Shown: positions 17,952 to 28,573, counted from the stretch's first letter. The stretch: DNA of 64,000 bases from Phyllobacteriaceae bacterium (GCA_002708825.1 PAPF01000018.1:124001-188000); one strand, 5' to 3'. Notes: generated from the letters alone by a model not told the origin. Program-made: numbers and translations.

Positions 17952-18614
17952 ATGTCAGAGACCAGGAGCAACAGGAGCGGCGCGGACGAAACGCGCGAAG
18001 CCCTTGTCCGGGCAGGGCTCACGCTGTTCGGGCGGGACGGCTTCGCCGCCACATCGACGCGCGCCATCGCGGCCATGGCAGGCGCGAACGTGGCGTCCAT
18101 CGCCTATCATTTCGGCGGCAAGGAAGGACTGCGCCAGGCCTGTGCGGAGGCTGTGGCGTCGCGCATTTCCCATGTCGCGGGTGCGGCGGCGCAATTCGAT
18201 CCGAACGGCGATCCGCAGCGCGCGCACGCCTTTCTGGAGGGTGTCATCGACCGCTTCATCGACCAGATCATCGCCAATCCGGAGGGCCGGTCCCTGAGCT
18301 CGTTCATCCTGCGGGAAATCGGCGAGCAGGGGGCTGTGTTCGATGTGTTGCTGAACCGGTTCATCGCCCCGGTTCATTCGGGCCTTTGCCGCGTGTTCGC
18401 CGCGGCCGCGGGATCCGATCCTGCCAGCGCGGATACCCGCCTTGCCGTTTTCGCACTGGCCGGCCAACTCCTGTATTTTCGTATCGGTCAGCCGGTCGTG
18501 CTGGCCCGCATGGGCTGGGAGACGATCGGACGGGCGGAGCGCGAGCAGCTTGCCCGCACCGTCAAGGCCAACCTCGCCGGGATGATCGCGGCGAGAAGGG
18601 AGCGTGCGCCATGA
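17952..18614 (+). CDS. TetR-family transcriptional regulator, CecR (YbiH)-like
   Basis: 220-aa repressor. The N-terminal TetR helix-turn-helix is clear (ALVRAGLTLFGRDGFAATST, then IAAMAGANVASIAYHFGGKE). The C-terminal half resembles the CecR ligand-binding domain (DUF1956-like). In E. coli cecR precedes ybhG-ybhF-ybhS-ybhR, and here the same order regulator-HlyD-ATPase-permease follows, each overlapping the next. The perfect palindrome just upstream is the probable operator. The ligand is not known from the sequence. Confidence 0.87.
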   Translation: MSETRSNRSGADETREALVRAGLTLFGRDGFAATSTRAIAAMAGANVASIAYHFGGKEGLRQACAEAVASRISHVAGAAAQFDPNGDPQRAHAFLEGVIDRFIDQIIANPEGRSLSSFILREIGEQGAVFDVLLNRFIAPVHSGLCRVFAAAAGSDPASADTRLAVFALAGQLLYFRIGQPVVLARMGWETIGRAEREQLARTVKANLAGMIAARRERAP

Positions 18615-19567
18615 TGGAACTCGTTTGCGCCATACCGTTCGTTGCAGGCTGGTTGACAGCCTGCATGCCGGCGGAAAACCTGGTCACGGGCTATGCCGAG
18701 GCCGAAACAGTTCTTGTGGCGCCCATCGAGACCGCGCGGATCGACGTCCTGCACGTCCGGCGCGGCGACCGTGTGGCGAAGGGTGCGCCGCTGGCGGATA
18801 TGGAAAAGCGCGACGCAAGGATCGCGGTCGCGCAGGCGCAGGCAGCGCTGGCGCAGGCCGAAAGCCAGCTTGCCAATATCAGTCAGGGAAAACGGCCGGA
18901 GGAAATCGCGGTCATCGAAGCCGCGCTCAACTCGGCGGAAGCCCAGCGCGAGGAGGCCATGCGCACCGTTTCGCGCATGGAAGACCTGGAACGGCGTGGC
19001 GTCGCCACGAAGGCCTCGCTCGACGATGCGAGCACCGCCCTGGCGGTGGCGCAGGCCAAGGTGCGCGAATTGCAGGCCAATCTGAAGGTCGCGCGCCTGC
19101 CGGCGCGTGCCGACGAGATCAAGGCCGCCAAAGCCCAGCGTGACCAGGCCGGTGCCGCGCTGGAAAACGCCCGCTGGCGGCTGGAAAACCGCGAAATCAC
19201 GGCGCCGGAAGCCGGGCAGGTCACCGACGTGATCCGCAATCCGGGTGAACTGGCCGGACCTCAGGCGCCCGTGCTTGCCCTGCTGCCGGATGGTGGCGTC
19301 AAGCTGAAGATCTACGTGCCGGAGGGCTCCTTTTCGGGCATTGCAAGGGGCACGGTCCTGCCGCTCTCCTGCGACGGCTGCGCGGACGGCATGACCGCAA
19401 CCGTTTCCTATGTGGCCGATGAGCCCGAGTTCACGCCGCCGGTCATCTATTCGCTGGAGAACAGGCAGAAGCTTGTCTACCTGGTCGAGGCGAGGCCTGA
19501 CGGCGAGGGCCCGGCCCGTCTCAAGCCCGGCCAGATCGTGGATGTGCGGCTGCCGGACCGTCCGTGA
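18611..19567 (+). CDS. HlyD-family periplasmic adaptor of an ABC exporter (YbhG-like)
   Basis: 318-aa membrane-fusion protein. The ATG overlaps the regulator's stop (ATGA). The N-terminus has a lipobox-like WLTAC with Cys18, so it may be a lipoprotein. Residues from about 25 form the barrel-sandwich half (VLHVRRGDRVAKGAPLADME), followed by a long Ala/Gln/Glu-rich coiled-coil hairpin (about 65-170), then the second lipoyl half (REITAPEAGQVTDVI) and a beta-barrel. It would link the inner-membrane ABC pair to an outer-membrane channel. Confidence 0.88.
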   Translation: MMELVCAIPFVAGWLTACMPAENLVTGYAEAETVLVAPIETARIDVLHVRRGDRVAKGAPLADMEKRDARIAVAQAQAALAQAESQLANISQGKRPEEIAVIEAALNSAEAQREEAMRTVSRMEDLERRGVATKASLDDASTALAVAQAKVRELQANLKVARLPARADEIKAAKAQRDQAGAALENARWRLENREITAPEAGQVTDVIRNPGELAGPQAPVLALLPDGGVKLKIYVPEGSFSGIARGTVLPLSCDGCADGMTATVSYVADEPEFTPPVIYSLENRQKLVYLVEARPDGEGPARLKPGQIVDVRLPDRP

Positions 19568-20484
19568 TGAGCGAGCCGGCGATCTCGGTCAGGGACCTTG
19601 TGAAACGCTTCGGCGGCCGTGCCGTCGTGGATCACGTCTCGATGGATGTCGCCAGGGGCGAGATCGCCGGGTTCCTGGGTCCGAACGGCTCGGGCAAGAC
19701 CACGACCATCCGCTGCATGTGCGGTTTGCTGACCGCCGACGAAGGCGAGGGCACGGTGCTCGGCCATGACATGCGCACTCAGGCCCGCGCCATCAAGCTC
19801 AAGACCGGCTACATGACGCAGCGCTTTTCCTTTTACGAGGACCTTTCCATCGCCGAGAACCTGCGCTTCGTGGCAAGGCTCTACCAGTTGCCGCGGGGCG
19901 CGGTGGCCGACACGCTGGAGGATCTCGGCCTGACCAGCCGGCGCAACCAGCTGGCCGGCACGTTGTCGGGCGGGTGGAAACAGCGGCTCGCGCTGGCCGC
20001 CTGCCTGATGCACAAGCCGGACCTGCTGTTGCTGGACGAACCGACGGCGGGCGTCGATCCGAAGGCGCGGCGCGATTTCTGGGACGAGATCCATGCGCGG
20101 GCGGCCGATGGCCTGACCGTGCTCGTTTCCACCCATTACATGGACGAGGCGGAACGCTGCCATCGCATCCACTACATTTCCTATGGCAGGCTGCTCGCCA
20201 GTGGCACGGTGGCTGAGGTGGTCGCGGACGCCCGGCTGACCACCTGGGTGGTGGAGGGCGGAGACCTGACCGCCGCCGTCCGGGCCCTGTCGGGTGCGCC
20301 GGGCGTCGACCAGGTGGCGCCGTTCGGGGCGACGATCCACGTCGTCGGCGCCGATGCCGAAACCCTGGAACGGACGGTCAAGAGCGCCGCCCGGCAAACC
20401 GGGTCGCGGGCGCGGCGCGGCGAGACCAGCCTGGAAGACGTTTTCATCCGCTTCATGGCGCAGTCGAGGGACAACATGACATGA
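19567..20484 (+). CDS. ABC exporter ATP-binding protein (YbhF-like)
   Basis: 305-aa ATPase. Walker A GPNGSGKTTTIR, signature LSGGWKQRLALA, Walker B LLLLDEPTAGVDP, switch histidine in VSTHYMDEAERC. Only one ABC domain is present, whereas E. coli YbhF is a fused double ATPase; this copy would work as a homodimer. ATG chosen at 19567, overlapping the previous stop; a GTG one codon earlier is possible. Confidence 0.92.
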   Translation: MSEPAISVRDLVKRFGGRAVVDHVSMDVARGEIAGFLGPNGSGKTTTIRCMCGLLTADEGEGTVLGHDMRTQARAIKLKTGYMTQRFSFYEDLSIAENLRFVARLYQLPRGAVADTLEDLGLTSRRNQLAGTLSGGWKQRLALAACLMHKPDLLLLDEPTAGVDPKARRDFWDEIHARAADGLTVLVSTHYMDEAERCHRIHYISYGRLLASGTVAEVVADARLTTWVVEGGDLTAAVRALSGAPGVDQVAPFGATIHVVGADAETLERTVKSAARQTGSRARRGETSLEDVFIRFMAQSRDNMT

Positions 20485-21617
20485 ACCGCTGGTTCTCCCT
20501 TGCACGGCTCCGGGCCATGCTGGCCAAGGAATTCATCCAGATGCGCCGGGACCGCGTCACCTTCGCCATGATGCTCGGCGTGCCGCTGATGCAACTCGTG
20601 CTGTTCGGCTACGCGATCAACAACGATCCCAAGGGCCTGCCGGCCGCGCTTGTCGCCTTCAGCCAGGACCGGTTCACACGGGCCATGGTGACGGCGCTGG
20701 AGAACACGGGCTATTACCGTTTCGTCCTGCACGGTTCGGATGCGCGCAAGGCAGAGGCGATGCTGGCATCTGGCGACGTGTCCTTCGTGATCACGATCCC
20801 TTCCGATTTCGGAACGCGCGTGCTCAAGAACGATCATCCGCAATTGCTGATCGAGGCCGATGCCACCGATCCTTCCGTCGCATCCGGCGCGATCTCCACG
20901 CTTTCCACCGTGGCCGCCCAGGCATTGCAGCGCGAGCGCGGCGACAGCGCCGTGGACGTCGCCGGTGTCCCGCAACCGCCCGACATCGTCGTGCACCGGC
21001 GCTATAATCCTGAAGGGATCACGCAATACAACATCGTTCCCGGCCTGCTCGGCGTGATCCTGCAGATGACGATGGTCATGATGACCTCCATGGCACTGAC
21101 GCGGGAATCGGAACGCGGCACGATGGAAAACCTGCTCGCCATGCCTGCGACACCCGGCGAGATCATGCTCGGCAAGGTGCTGCCCTATCTGGTTGTCGGC
21201 TCTGTCCAGGTAGCGGTGGTGCTGGGGGCGGCGCGGCTGCTTTTCGCCGTGCCGTTCTTCGGCTCGATGGGCCTGCTGCTGACCGGCATCTTCATCTTCG
21301 TGCTCGCCCTTGTGCTTCTCGGCTACACGATCTCGACCGCCGCGAGGAGCCAGATGCAGGCCATGCAGCTGACATTCTTCTTCTTTCTCCCGTCCCTGCT
21401 CCTGTCCGGGTTCATGTTTCCCTATCGCGGGATGCCGGTCTGGGCGCAGTATCTGGGCGAGATCTTTCCGCTGACCCATTTCCTGCGCCTGATCCGGGCT
21501 GTCATGCTGAAGGGCGCGGAACTCCCGGCGGTGGCTTCCAGCATGCTGGCGCTGATCCTGTTCGTGCTGATCTATGCCGGGCTTGCGCTCATGCGCTTCC
21601 GGCGCACCCTGGACTGA
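20481..21617 (+). CDS. ABC-2 type exporter permease (YbhS/YbhR-like)
   Basis: 378-aa permease with the ABC-2 layout: N-terminal FIQMRRDRVTFAMMLGVPLM near the first helix, a large periplasmic domain (about residues 50-170), then five hydrophobic segments. YNPEGITQYNIVPGLLG and SERGTMENLLAMPATPGEIM are typical of the family. It overlaps the ATPase gene by ATGA. Only one permease is present where E. coli has two (YbhS and YbhR), so it probably forms a homodimer. Confidence 0.9.
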   Translation: MNRWFSLARLRAMLAKEFIQMRRDRVTFAMMLGVPLMQLVLFGYAINNDPKGLPAALVAFSQDRFTRAMVTALENTGYYRFVLHGSDARKAEAMLASGDVSFVITIPSDFGTRVLKNDHPQLLIEADATDPSVASGAISTLSTVAAQALQRERGDSAVDVAGVPQPPDIVVHRRYNPEGITQYNIVPGLLGVILQMTMVMMTSMALTRESERGTMENLLAMPATPGEIMLGKVLPYLVVGSVQVAVVLGAARLLFAVPFFGSMGLLLTGIFIFVLALVLLGYTISTAARSQMQAMQLTFFFFLPSLLLSGFMFPYRGMPVWAQYLGEIFPLTHFLRLIRAVMLKGAELPAVASSMLALILFVLIYAGLALMRFRRTLD

Positions 21618-21624
21618 TCATTTT

Positions 21625-21635
21625 GTGCAATGCAC
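21625..21635. promoter_or_regulatory. Short palindrome in front of the thiolase gene
   Basis: GTGCAATGCAC is an 11-bp inverted repeat lying just after the permease stop and 63 bases before the thiolase start. It may be an operator for the thiolase gene. No regulator is assigned. Confidence 0.3.
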
Positions 21636-21698
21636 TTGCGCAGGGCCGCATAAATCGCGACAAAGGCGCCGAGATTTCCCCAGGGAGAGAAACCACCC

Positions 21699-22901
<1,203 letters not shown>

Positions 22902-22934
22902 CGAAACCGCGCCGGATGTGCCGGGCGGCGCGGG

Positions 22935-25900
22935 TCAGGCGATCTCGTGGATCCTGACGCCGTCGGGGCAGACTTCGCGGGCGATGTCGACGACGTGGCG
23001 GTGGTGGGTCAGGTAGATGGCCTGCCCGCTGCGGCCGATCCGCTCCATGATGCGGCAGGCGGCCCGCGTGCGATCCTCGTCGAAGGTTTCGAAGATGTCG
23101 TCGCAGAAGAAGGGCAGGTGGATGCCCTGTTCGCCAAGCTGCTCGTAAGCTGCTGCCCGCAGGGCGAGATAAAGCTGGAACCGGGTTCCCTTCGACAGGT
23201 CCTCGACGCGCTTGGCAGCACCCGAGGCGTCAACCACGAGCAGCACCTCCGATGCACCGTCCGGCTGGCTGCGCAAGTGCCGGTAGGCGCCATTGGTGAG
23301 CGTGGCGAACACGGCTTCCGTAGCCGCCATCATGCCGCTGCGATGGGCGTCGCGATAGCTGCGGATGGCGGCATCGGCCAGGCGCAGGCCGAGCGTCAGT
23401 TCCAGGTAGTCGAGGACGGTTTCCTCCATTTCGATTTCGAGCGTCGCCTTGCGTTCCACCAGCAGGGCGATGTCGGCATCGCCGGTGACGGCGGCCAGAT
23501 CCCGGTCGGCCGATGTCCTGGCCTCCGTCGCCCGTGTCAGGCGGTCATCGATCGCTTCAAGGTCGGCGTCCCGTTCCTGCGCTGCCGCCAGCAGGCCGGC
23601 CGAGGTTTCATCGCGCAACGCCGCGCGGGCGGCGGCCAGGTCCGGCACCGAAAGGGCGTCAAGGACCTGGCGGACAAGGACATCGCGCTGATTGCGCTTC
23701 CCGATGATTTCCTGCGTCAGGGCCACGGCGGCCCGCAATTCGGTGAGCGTGGCAACCGGAACCCCTTCGGGAAACGGTGCTCCCCATTGGCGCACCTGCA
23801 GGCCGATGTCGTCCAGTTGCTGTCGGGCTTCCGCCAGCGCCACGGTCTTCCTTTCCAGGCTGTCTTCGATCTCCTTTCGCCGGGAAAATGCCTGCGCGGC
23901 CGCTGCGGCGCGCTGGCGCAACGCATCGAAGGCGGCGAGCGGATCGTCACCGGCGGGCATGGCGCGGCTGGCGGCAAGCGGCGCGATGCCCTCCGAAAAT
24001 TGCCGCTGGTCTTCCTCCATCGCCGAAATCTGGCGTTCGGCGGCCGCGCGCCGGGTTTCCAGTTCGCGCAGGTCGCGCAAGGGTTCCAGCGACGTCTCCA
24101 GCACGTCAGGCGCGATACGGCCCGCGAAGAGGTCAGTGACGAGTTCCGTCCAGCCATCGCTCATCCTGTCCGCCTCCGCTTCCAGCGCGGCAAGCCTTTC
24201 GCGCCGCGCGGCAAGCTCGCGGTCCAGCGCGCCGAGCCTTTCCCCGGCTGCGCGGACCTTGCCGCCATGCTCGCGTTCGGTCACAGACAGGCGGCGGGCG
24301 GCATCGAGACAGGCGTCGAAATCGGGGTCGGCGCGGTCGAGAAGGGGGCGCAAGGCCGTCAGCAGCGCATCCGCCTTTTCCAGCACCGTTCGGTGCTGTT
24401 CCCGGATGCGCGCAAGCCGCTGATGGGCTGCCGCGGCCGCGGCCAGGCGGTCGACCCATGGAAAGAACGCGGCCGGGCTGGTTGCCGGATCGAGGCCCGC
24501 GGCGCTGGCGGCGGTGGCAATTTCTGTTTCCAGTCCGGCTTTTTGAGCCTCAAGCCGGGCCAGTTCCCCTTCGGCCTGCGCACGCAGCGTTTCCGCGTCG
24601 GCCAGCGCCTTCTCCGCCTGGCGCAATTCGGCCAGTTCGCGGGCCTGGGCGAGACGGCTTTGCGCCATGTCGTCCACGCGCCGCATGGATGCCTCGAAGG
24701 CGGCGGCGCTCTCATCGCTCAGCACTGCGCGGTGTGCCGACCAGAGCCTGTCGCGCTCGTCGATCGCGGTCACTGCATCGCGGTCGGCGATCAGGGCCCG
24801 GCCGGCGGTCAGCCGTTCGATGTCGTTGGCGCTCAGTGCGGCCGTCTCGCGATGGCCGGCGATGCGTTCCCGCAATTCCGCGATCTTCCGGTCCAGGGCA
24901 TCGAGACGCCCGGCCATGGCGCGGGCATCATCGGGCGAAAACGGACAGTGCGGAACGGTCTCGAAGCTGCGGCCGCCCAATGCCAGCGCGTCGAGAGCTT
25001 CGCGCAGTTGCAGTCGCGCGGTTTCCACCGATTGCAGCGCGGCGGCATGGGCAGGCGCGAGACGGTCGGCGTCGTGGCGCTCAAGCAGGGCGCTCACGCC
25101 GGTTGCGGGCGGCGCTTCCCGTTCGAGGTCTTCCAATGCCTTCAAGGCTTCCCGGCGGCGTGCTTCCAGCGCCGCCACCTCGCGGGCTTCGCCTTCGCGA
25201 TCGCGAAGGGCTGTGCGCAACGCCTCGCGCGCGGCTTCCAGCGCGCTCAACCCCGCAGGCGGGCAGACCAGCGAGGCGGGTGAGACGTCCTCGCCCGCGC
25301 CCAGATCGGATGCCGCGCGGCCCATGTCGTGAAGGATGTCGCGAAGGGCGATGCGCCGCCTCGGCAGGTCGAGGCCGGCGGCGGTGTAGCGGCTGCGCAG
25401 CGTGTCGAGGTCGTCCAGTTGTCCGGCGAGGCGCAGGTCGTCCGGGTCCGGGACGATGCCGGCCAGCAATTCTTGCAGTTCGGTGATTTCCTGCACCAGC
25501 CGTTCGGCATCGCGCACGGCCCGCGTCTGGTCGGTCAGCAGGGATACGAGGGTTTCAGCGTCGATGTCGAGCCGGCCGGGCAGTGCGGCATGGGGAGCGA
25601 TGGCTTCTTCCAGTGCATCGATTTCTGCCAGAAGAGGCAGGGCACGGCGGCGGGCGTCGATGGCGGCGGCCTCCCGGCGCAGGCGCTCGCGCTCCGCACG
25701 GATGGCTTCTTCCTCCTCCGCCGCCTGGTCCCGGGTCTGGCGCAGCCTGCGCCAGGCGCTGGCGGTGACGTCGCCCTCGCGGATCTGGCGTTCCGCATCG
25801 GCCAGGTCCTTCTTAAGGGCGGCCATGCGGGTGGTGCTGGCGCGCTTGCGATAAAGCGTATCGGCCTCCGCGCGCGCATGATCCAGCACGGCGGACAGAT

Positions 25901-26372
25901 CGGCGACGCCGGCCGCGGCGGAAAAAAGCAGCCTGCCGATATCGCCCCTGGCATTGGCGATGTCCTCGCCGCCGCGCTCGATGGTCTCGTCATCCAGGCA
26001 AAGCAGGTTGCGGTAATCATCCAGCGAAAGGCCGCCCAGATGGGTCGAAAGGGCGCTCTCGGGCAGCGGTGTGCCATTGGCGTCGACGAGGGAGGCGTTG
26101 CGGGTCGAAAGGCGGGTGAAGCTGCGCAGGCCCTCTGGTGTCTCCAGCAGGCCGGAGACGCGCAGGTTCTTGCGCTGATGCTGAAAATCATAGGGCTCGC
26201 GCAGCGGAAACCCGTAGAGCAGGCGCAGGAACGCCTCCTTGGTGGTGGTCTTCCCCGCCTCGTTCGGGCCATGGATGATGTGAAAGTCGGCGCCGCTGCC
26301 GGTCTCGCCGAAATCGAAGCGGCGGGCGGGGAAATGGCCGAAGAAATCGAGATCGAGGCGGCGTATCCGCAT
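22935..26372 (-). CDS. Large AAA ATPase of the YhaN/SbcC-Rad50-like family
   Basis: 1145-aa SMC-like protein. Walker A is at residues 35-43 (GPNEAGKTT) and the signature/Walker B pair is at the C-terminus (LSKGTRFQLYLALR and LPFFCDDIFETFD, then the TH-H switch YLTHHRH). Between them lies a very long Ala/Arg/Glu/Leu-rich coiled coil. Together with the upstream nuclease it matches the YhaO-YhaN pair, an SbcCD/Mre11-Rad50-type DNA end-processing machine. The start codon overlaps the stop of the nuclease gene. Convergent with the thiolase gene (33-base gap). Confidence 0.88.
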   Translation of the reverse strand: MRIRRLDLDFFGHFPARRFDFGETGSGADFHIIHGPNEAGKTTTKEAFLRLLYGFPLREPYDFQHQRKNLRVSGLLETPEGLRSFTRLSTRNASLVDANGTPLPESALSTHLGGLSLDDYRNLLCLDDETIERGGEDIANARGDIGRLLFSAAAGVADLSAVLDHARAEADTLYRKRASTTRMAALKKDLADAERQIREGDVTASAWRRLRQTRDQAAEEEEAIRAERERLRREAAAIDARRRALPLLAEIDALEEAIAPHAALPGRLDIDAETLVSLLTDQTRAVRDAERLVQEITELQELLAGIVPDPDDLRLAGQLDDLDTLRSRYTAAGLDLPRRRIALRDILHDMGRAASDLGAGEDVSPASLVCPPAGLSALEAAREALRTALRDREGEAREVAALEARRREALKALEDLEREAPPATGVSALLERHDADRLAPAHAAALQSVETARLQLREALDALALGGRSFETVPHCPFSPDDARAMAGRLDALDRKIAELRERIAGHRETAALSANDIERLTAGRALIADRDAVTAIDERDRLWSAHRAVLSDESAAAFEASMRRVDDMAQSRLAQARELAELRQAEKALADAETLRAQAEGELARLEAQKAGLETEIATAASAAGLDPATSPAAFFPWVDRLAAAAAAHQRLARIREQHRTVLEKADALLTALRPLLDRADPDFDACLDAARRLSVTEREHGGKVRAAGERLGALDRELAARRERLAALEAEADRMSDGWTELVTDLFAGRIAPDVLETSLEPLRDLRELETRRAAAERQISAMEEDQRQFSEGIAPLAASRAMPAGDDPLAAFDALRQRAAAAAQAFSRRKEIEDSLERKTVALAEARQQLDDIGLQVRQWGAPFPEGVPVATLTELRAAVALTQEIIGKRNQRDVLVRQVLDALSVPDLAAARAALRDETSAGLLAAAQERDADLEAIDDRLTRATEARTSADRDLAAVTGDADIALLVERKATLEIEMEETVLDYLELTLGLRLADAAIRSYRDAHRSGMMAATEAVFATLTNGAYRHLRSQPDGASEVLLVVDASGAAKRVEDLSKGTRFQLYLALRAAAYEQLGEQGIHLPFFCDDIFETFDEDRTRAACRIMERIGRSGQAIYLTHHRHVVDIAREVCPDGVRIHEIA

Positions 26373-27607
26373 CAGCCGGCAGCCCCCTTCATCCGGGCGA
26401 CGAGGCGACTGGCTCCGTTCGCGAGCAGACGCTCGCCGAGGGCGTCCACCGCCGCCTCGTCCGGCATCAGCGCATTTCGGCGATGGGCGGGAAGTTCCGA
26501 GAGAACGGCTTCCACCTCCTCACGGACGGATGCGGCGAATCCCGGTTCCTTGCCGATTGCCTCCATCAGGCGCGCCAGTTCGTCGGTCGCGGCCGCGCCC
26601 GTTGCCGTCCCGGCCGGCGCAGAGAGATCGAGGACCAGCTTGTCCAGCCAGAGGCGGCCGGTCTGGCGGGCCAGGTCGGCGGCGGTTTCCTGCCAGATGT
26701 CACGGTCGCGCAGGATCTGCCAATGCCGGGCCGGCGTGCCCGTCAGCGTGATGCGCACGATGCCCGCATCCGCAACGGTGTCGGCGGCCAGCGCGGCAAG
26801 GCGGGCCCGCAAAAGGGCACGCAGGGCGTCGTCGTCCGCAATGGCGGATACGTCGATTTCCAGCGCGGCGAATTCGGCCACCGACGTCGCGATCTCGCGG
26901 ATATCCAGCGTGTGGCTGTCGATGGTGATCAAGGTTGCCGATTTCGGTCCCGCCTCGCCGATGTCGCGGCCCTGCGGCATGCCCGGCATGACGATGAAGG
27001 GCGCCCGCGCATGGACCTGGCGCTTGTGAACGTGGCCGAGCGCCCAGTAGTCGAAGCCCATGGCGGCGAGTTCGGCCACCGAACAGGGGGCATAGACGTC
27101 ATGGCCCTCGGCGCCTGCCAGCGAGGTGTGCAGCATGGCGATGTTGACGGCGCCGGGAACGGGGGGTGGAAACCTGTCGAGCAGGCTTTCGGGGGCATGG
27201 GCGCGCGCGAAGCTGACGCCGTGGATCCAGACGCCGTCAGCCAACTGTTCCTTGCCGCCGCGCCCGTCGAAGACGTGGACGTTGTCCGGCAGCGACAATT
27301 CGCCGGTGACCGGGTTCTCCGCGTCGTGGTTTCCCTTGATGTAGAAGGCCCGGATGCCCGCCTGGCGCAAGCGGTCGAACTGGCCGGTGAGAAAGGCGGC
27401 TGTGCGGGCGCTGCGTTCGGCACCATCGAAGAGATCGCCGGCGATGAGCACTGCCGCGACGTCCCCGGCGATGGCCGTATCGACCAGGCGCGCGAAGGCA
27501 TCCCGTGTCGCCGCATGCACCACATCGCGCAAGGCCTCGTTGCGAAGGGCAAGCGACTTCAGCGGCGAATCGAGATGGATGTCGGCGGTGTGCAGGATCC
27601 TGATCAA
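26372..27607 (-). CDS. Metallophosphoesterase / DNA repair exonuclease, YhaO/SbcD-like
   Basis: 411-aa Mre11-type nuclease. Metal-binding motifs appear in order: HTADIHLDSPL, IAGDLFDG, IKGNHDAE, and YWALGHVHKRQ. A TTG codon at 27607 is the probable start: it gives LIRILHTADIHLDSPL at the very N-terminus, as the family requires, with aggga upstream; the open frame continues upstream but that part lacks family features. It is translationally coupled to the large ATPase, its partner subunit. Confidence 0.88.
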   Translation of the reverse strand: MIRILHTADIHLDSPLKSLALRNEALRDVVHAATRDAFARLVDTAIAGDVAAVLIAGDLFDGAERSARTAAFLTGQFDRLRQAGIRAFYIKGNHDAENPVTGELSLPDNVHVFDGRGGKEQLADGVWIHGVSFARAHAPESLLDRFPPPVPGAVNIAMLHTSLAGAEGHDVYAPCSVAELAAMGFDYWALGHVHKRQVHARAPFIVMPGMPQGRDIGEAGPKSATLITIDSHTLDIREIATSVAEFAALEIDVSAIADDDALRALLRARLAALAADTVADAGIVRITLTGTPARHWQILRDRDIWQETAADLARQTGRLWLDKLVLDLSAPAGTATGAAATDELARLMEAIGKEPGFAASVREEVEAVLSELPAHRRNALMPDEAAVDALGERLLANGASRLVARMKGAAG

Positions 27608-27718
27608 GCGTCGTCCCTGTTTCCGGCAAGGCCGTGCGTGGCGGACCGATTCGTCGGGTTTTCCATTGTGACCGAGCAAGCAGGTATTCCGCACCGATTT
27701 CAAGGATGAAGACGGGAA

Positions 27719-27736
27719 GCGGCGCCTGCCTGCCGC
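27719..27736 (-). terminator. Weak hairpin after the dioxygenase gene
   Basis: A 5-bp GC stem (gcggc at 27719-27723 with gccgc at 27732-27736) lies just after the dioxygenase stop, followed on the minus strand by ttcccgtctt. It is a possible weak terminator. Confidence 0.35.
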
Positions 27737-28573
27737 TCATTCCTGCCGCACGAGCACAAAATCGAACTGCGTTTGCCATTGCGTCCCGTCATCCCCGCGT
27801 TCGAAGCGCGCAACGAGTGTTTCCCTGACGCCGAAGACGGCATCGGAGGCAAGCCACGGATCGCCTTCAACGAAGATGTGCGTGACGAGTTTCTCATGAC
27901 CCGGCGCGGTCACAAGGAAATGCATGTGGGCGGGACGATACGGGTGACGGCCCAGCGCGGCCAGCAATCCGCCCACCGGTCCGTCATCGGGGATGGGATA
28001 GGATACGGGCTTGATGCCGACAAAGCTGTAGCTCCCGTCAGCACCCGTCGTGAAGATGCCGCGATTGTTCCATTTCGGCTGGATATCCGGTTGCTGCACA
28101 TCGTAGAAGCCCTCCGCATTGTCGGACCAGACATCGATGCGCGCGCCTTCGACGGGATTTCCTTCCAGGTCCGTCACCCGTCCCCGGAACAGGCAGGTTT
28201 CTCCCTTGCCGTCGAGCACGATGCTTTCGCCCATGGCCCGCTGCGGCGCACCCTCGACGTGAAAGGGGCCGAACACGGTGTTTTCTGTCGCTCCGGGCGG
28301 CCGCCGGTTGTTGATCGCGTCGACGAGCATGGAAAAACCCAGCACGTCGGACAGGAGAATGAACTCCTGGCGGGTGCCGGAACACATCTGGCCGGTCCGT
28401 GTCAGGAAGCCGATGGCCGTTTCCCACTCTTCCTGCGTCAACTGGACCTCGCGGGCAAAGGCATGAAGGTGGCGGACAAGGCTGGTCATGATCGCCTTGA
28501 GGCGCGGGTCGATGGCGTCGCCCATGCGGGCATTCACGGCCTTGGCCGATGTCTCCTCGGTGAAATAGTCCAT
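27737..28573 (-). CDS. Intradiol ring-cleavage dioxygenase, probably hydroxyquinol 1,2-dioxygenase
   Basis: 278-aa non-heme Fe(III) enzyme. The ATG at 28573 (MDYFTEETSAKAVNARMG) has a gggagg ribosome site. The N-terminal helical domain typical of catechol dioxygenases is followed by the beta-sandwich with the expected ligands: Tyr in GFYDVQQ, Tyr in VSYPIPDDGPVG, and two His in RPAHMHF. The opening DYFTEE and segments RQEFILLSDVLG and GRHPYRPAHMH resemble hydroxyquinol 1,2-dioxygenases rather than catechol ones. It would convert benzene-1,2,4-triol to maleylacetate. Maleylacetate reductase is not in the window. Divergent from the IclR regulator. Confidence 0.87.
   Translation of the reverse strand: MDYFTEETSAKAVNARMGDAIDPRLKAIMTSLVRHLHAFAREVQLTQEEWETAIGFLTRTGQMCSGTRQEFILLSDVLGFSMLVDAINNRRPPGATENTVFGPFHVEGAPQRAMGESIVLDGKGETCLFRGRVTDLEGNPVEGARIDVWSDNAEGFYDVQQPDIQPKWNNRGIFTTGADGSYSFVGIKPVSYPIPDDGPVGGLLAALGRHPYRPAHMHFLVTAPGHEKLVTHIFVEGDPWLASDAVFGVRETLVARFERGDDGTQWQTQFDFVLVRQE

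Noticed and set aside
18004-18297. Small plus-strand frames inside the TetR and HlyD genes
   Set aside because: Out-of-frame shadows of real genes with Arg/Ser/Pro-rich translations and no start signals.
27608-27703. Upstream extension of the YhaO-like frame to an ATG at 27703
   Set aside because: The added 32 residues do not resemble the family, which begins at the first metal motif; the TTG at 27607 has a ribosome site.
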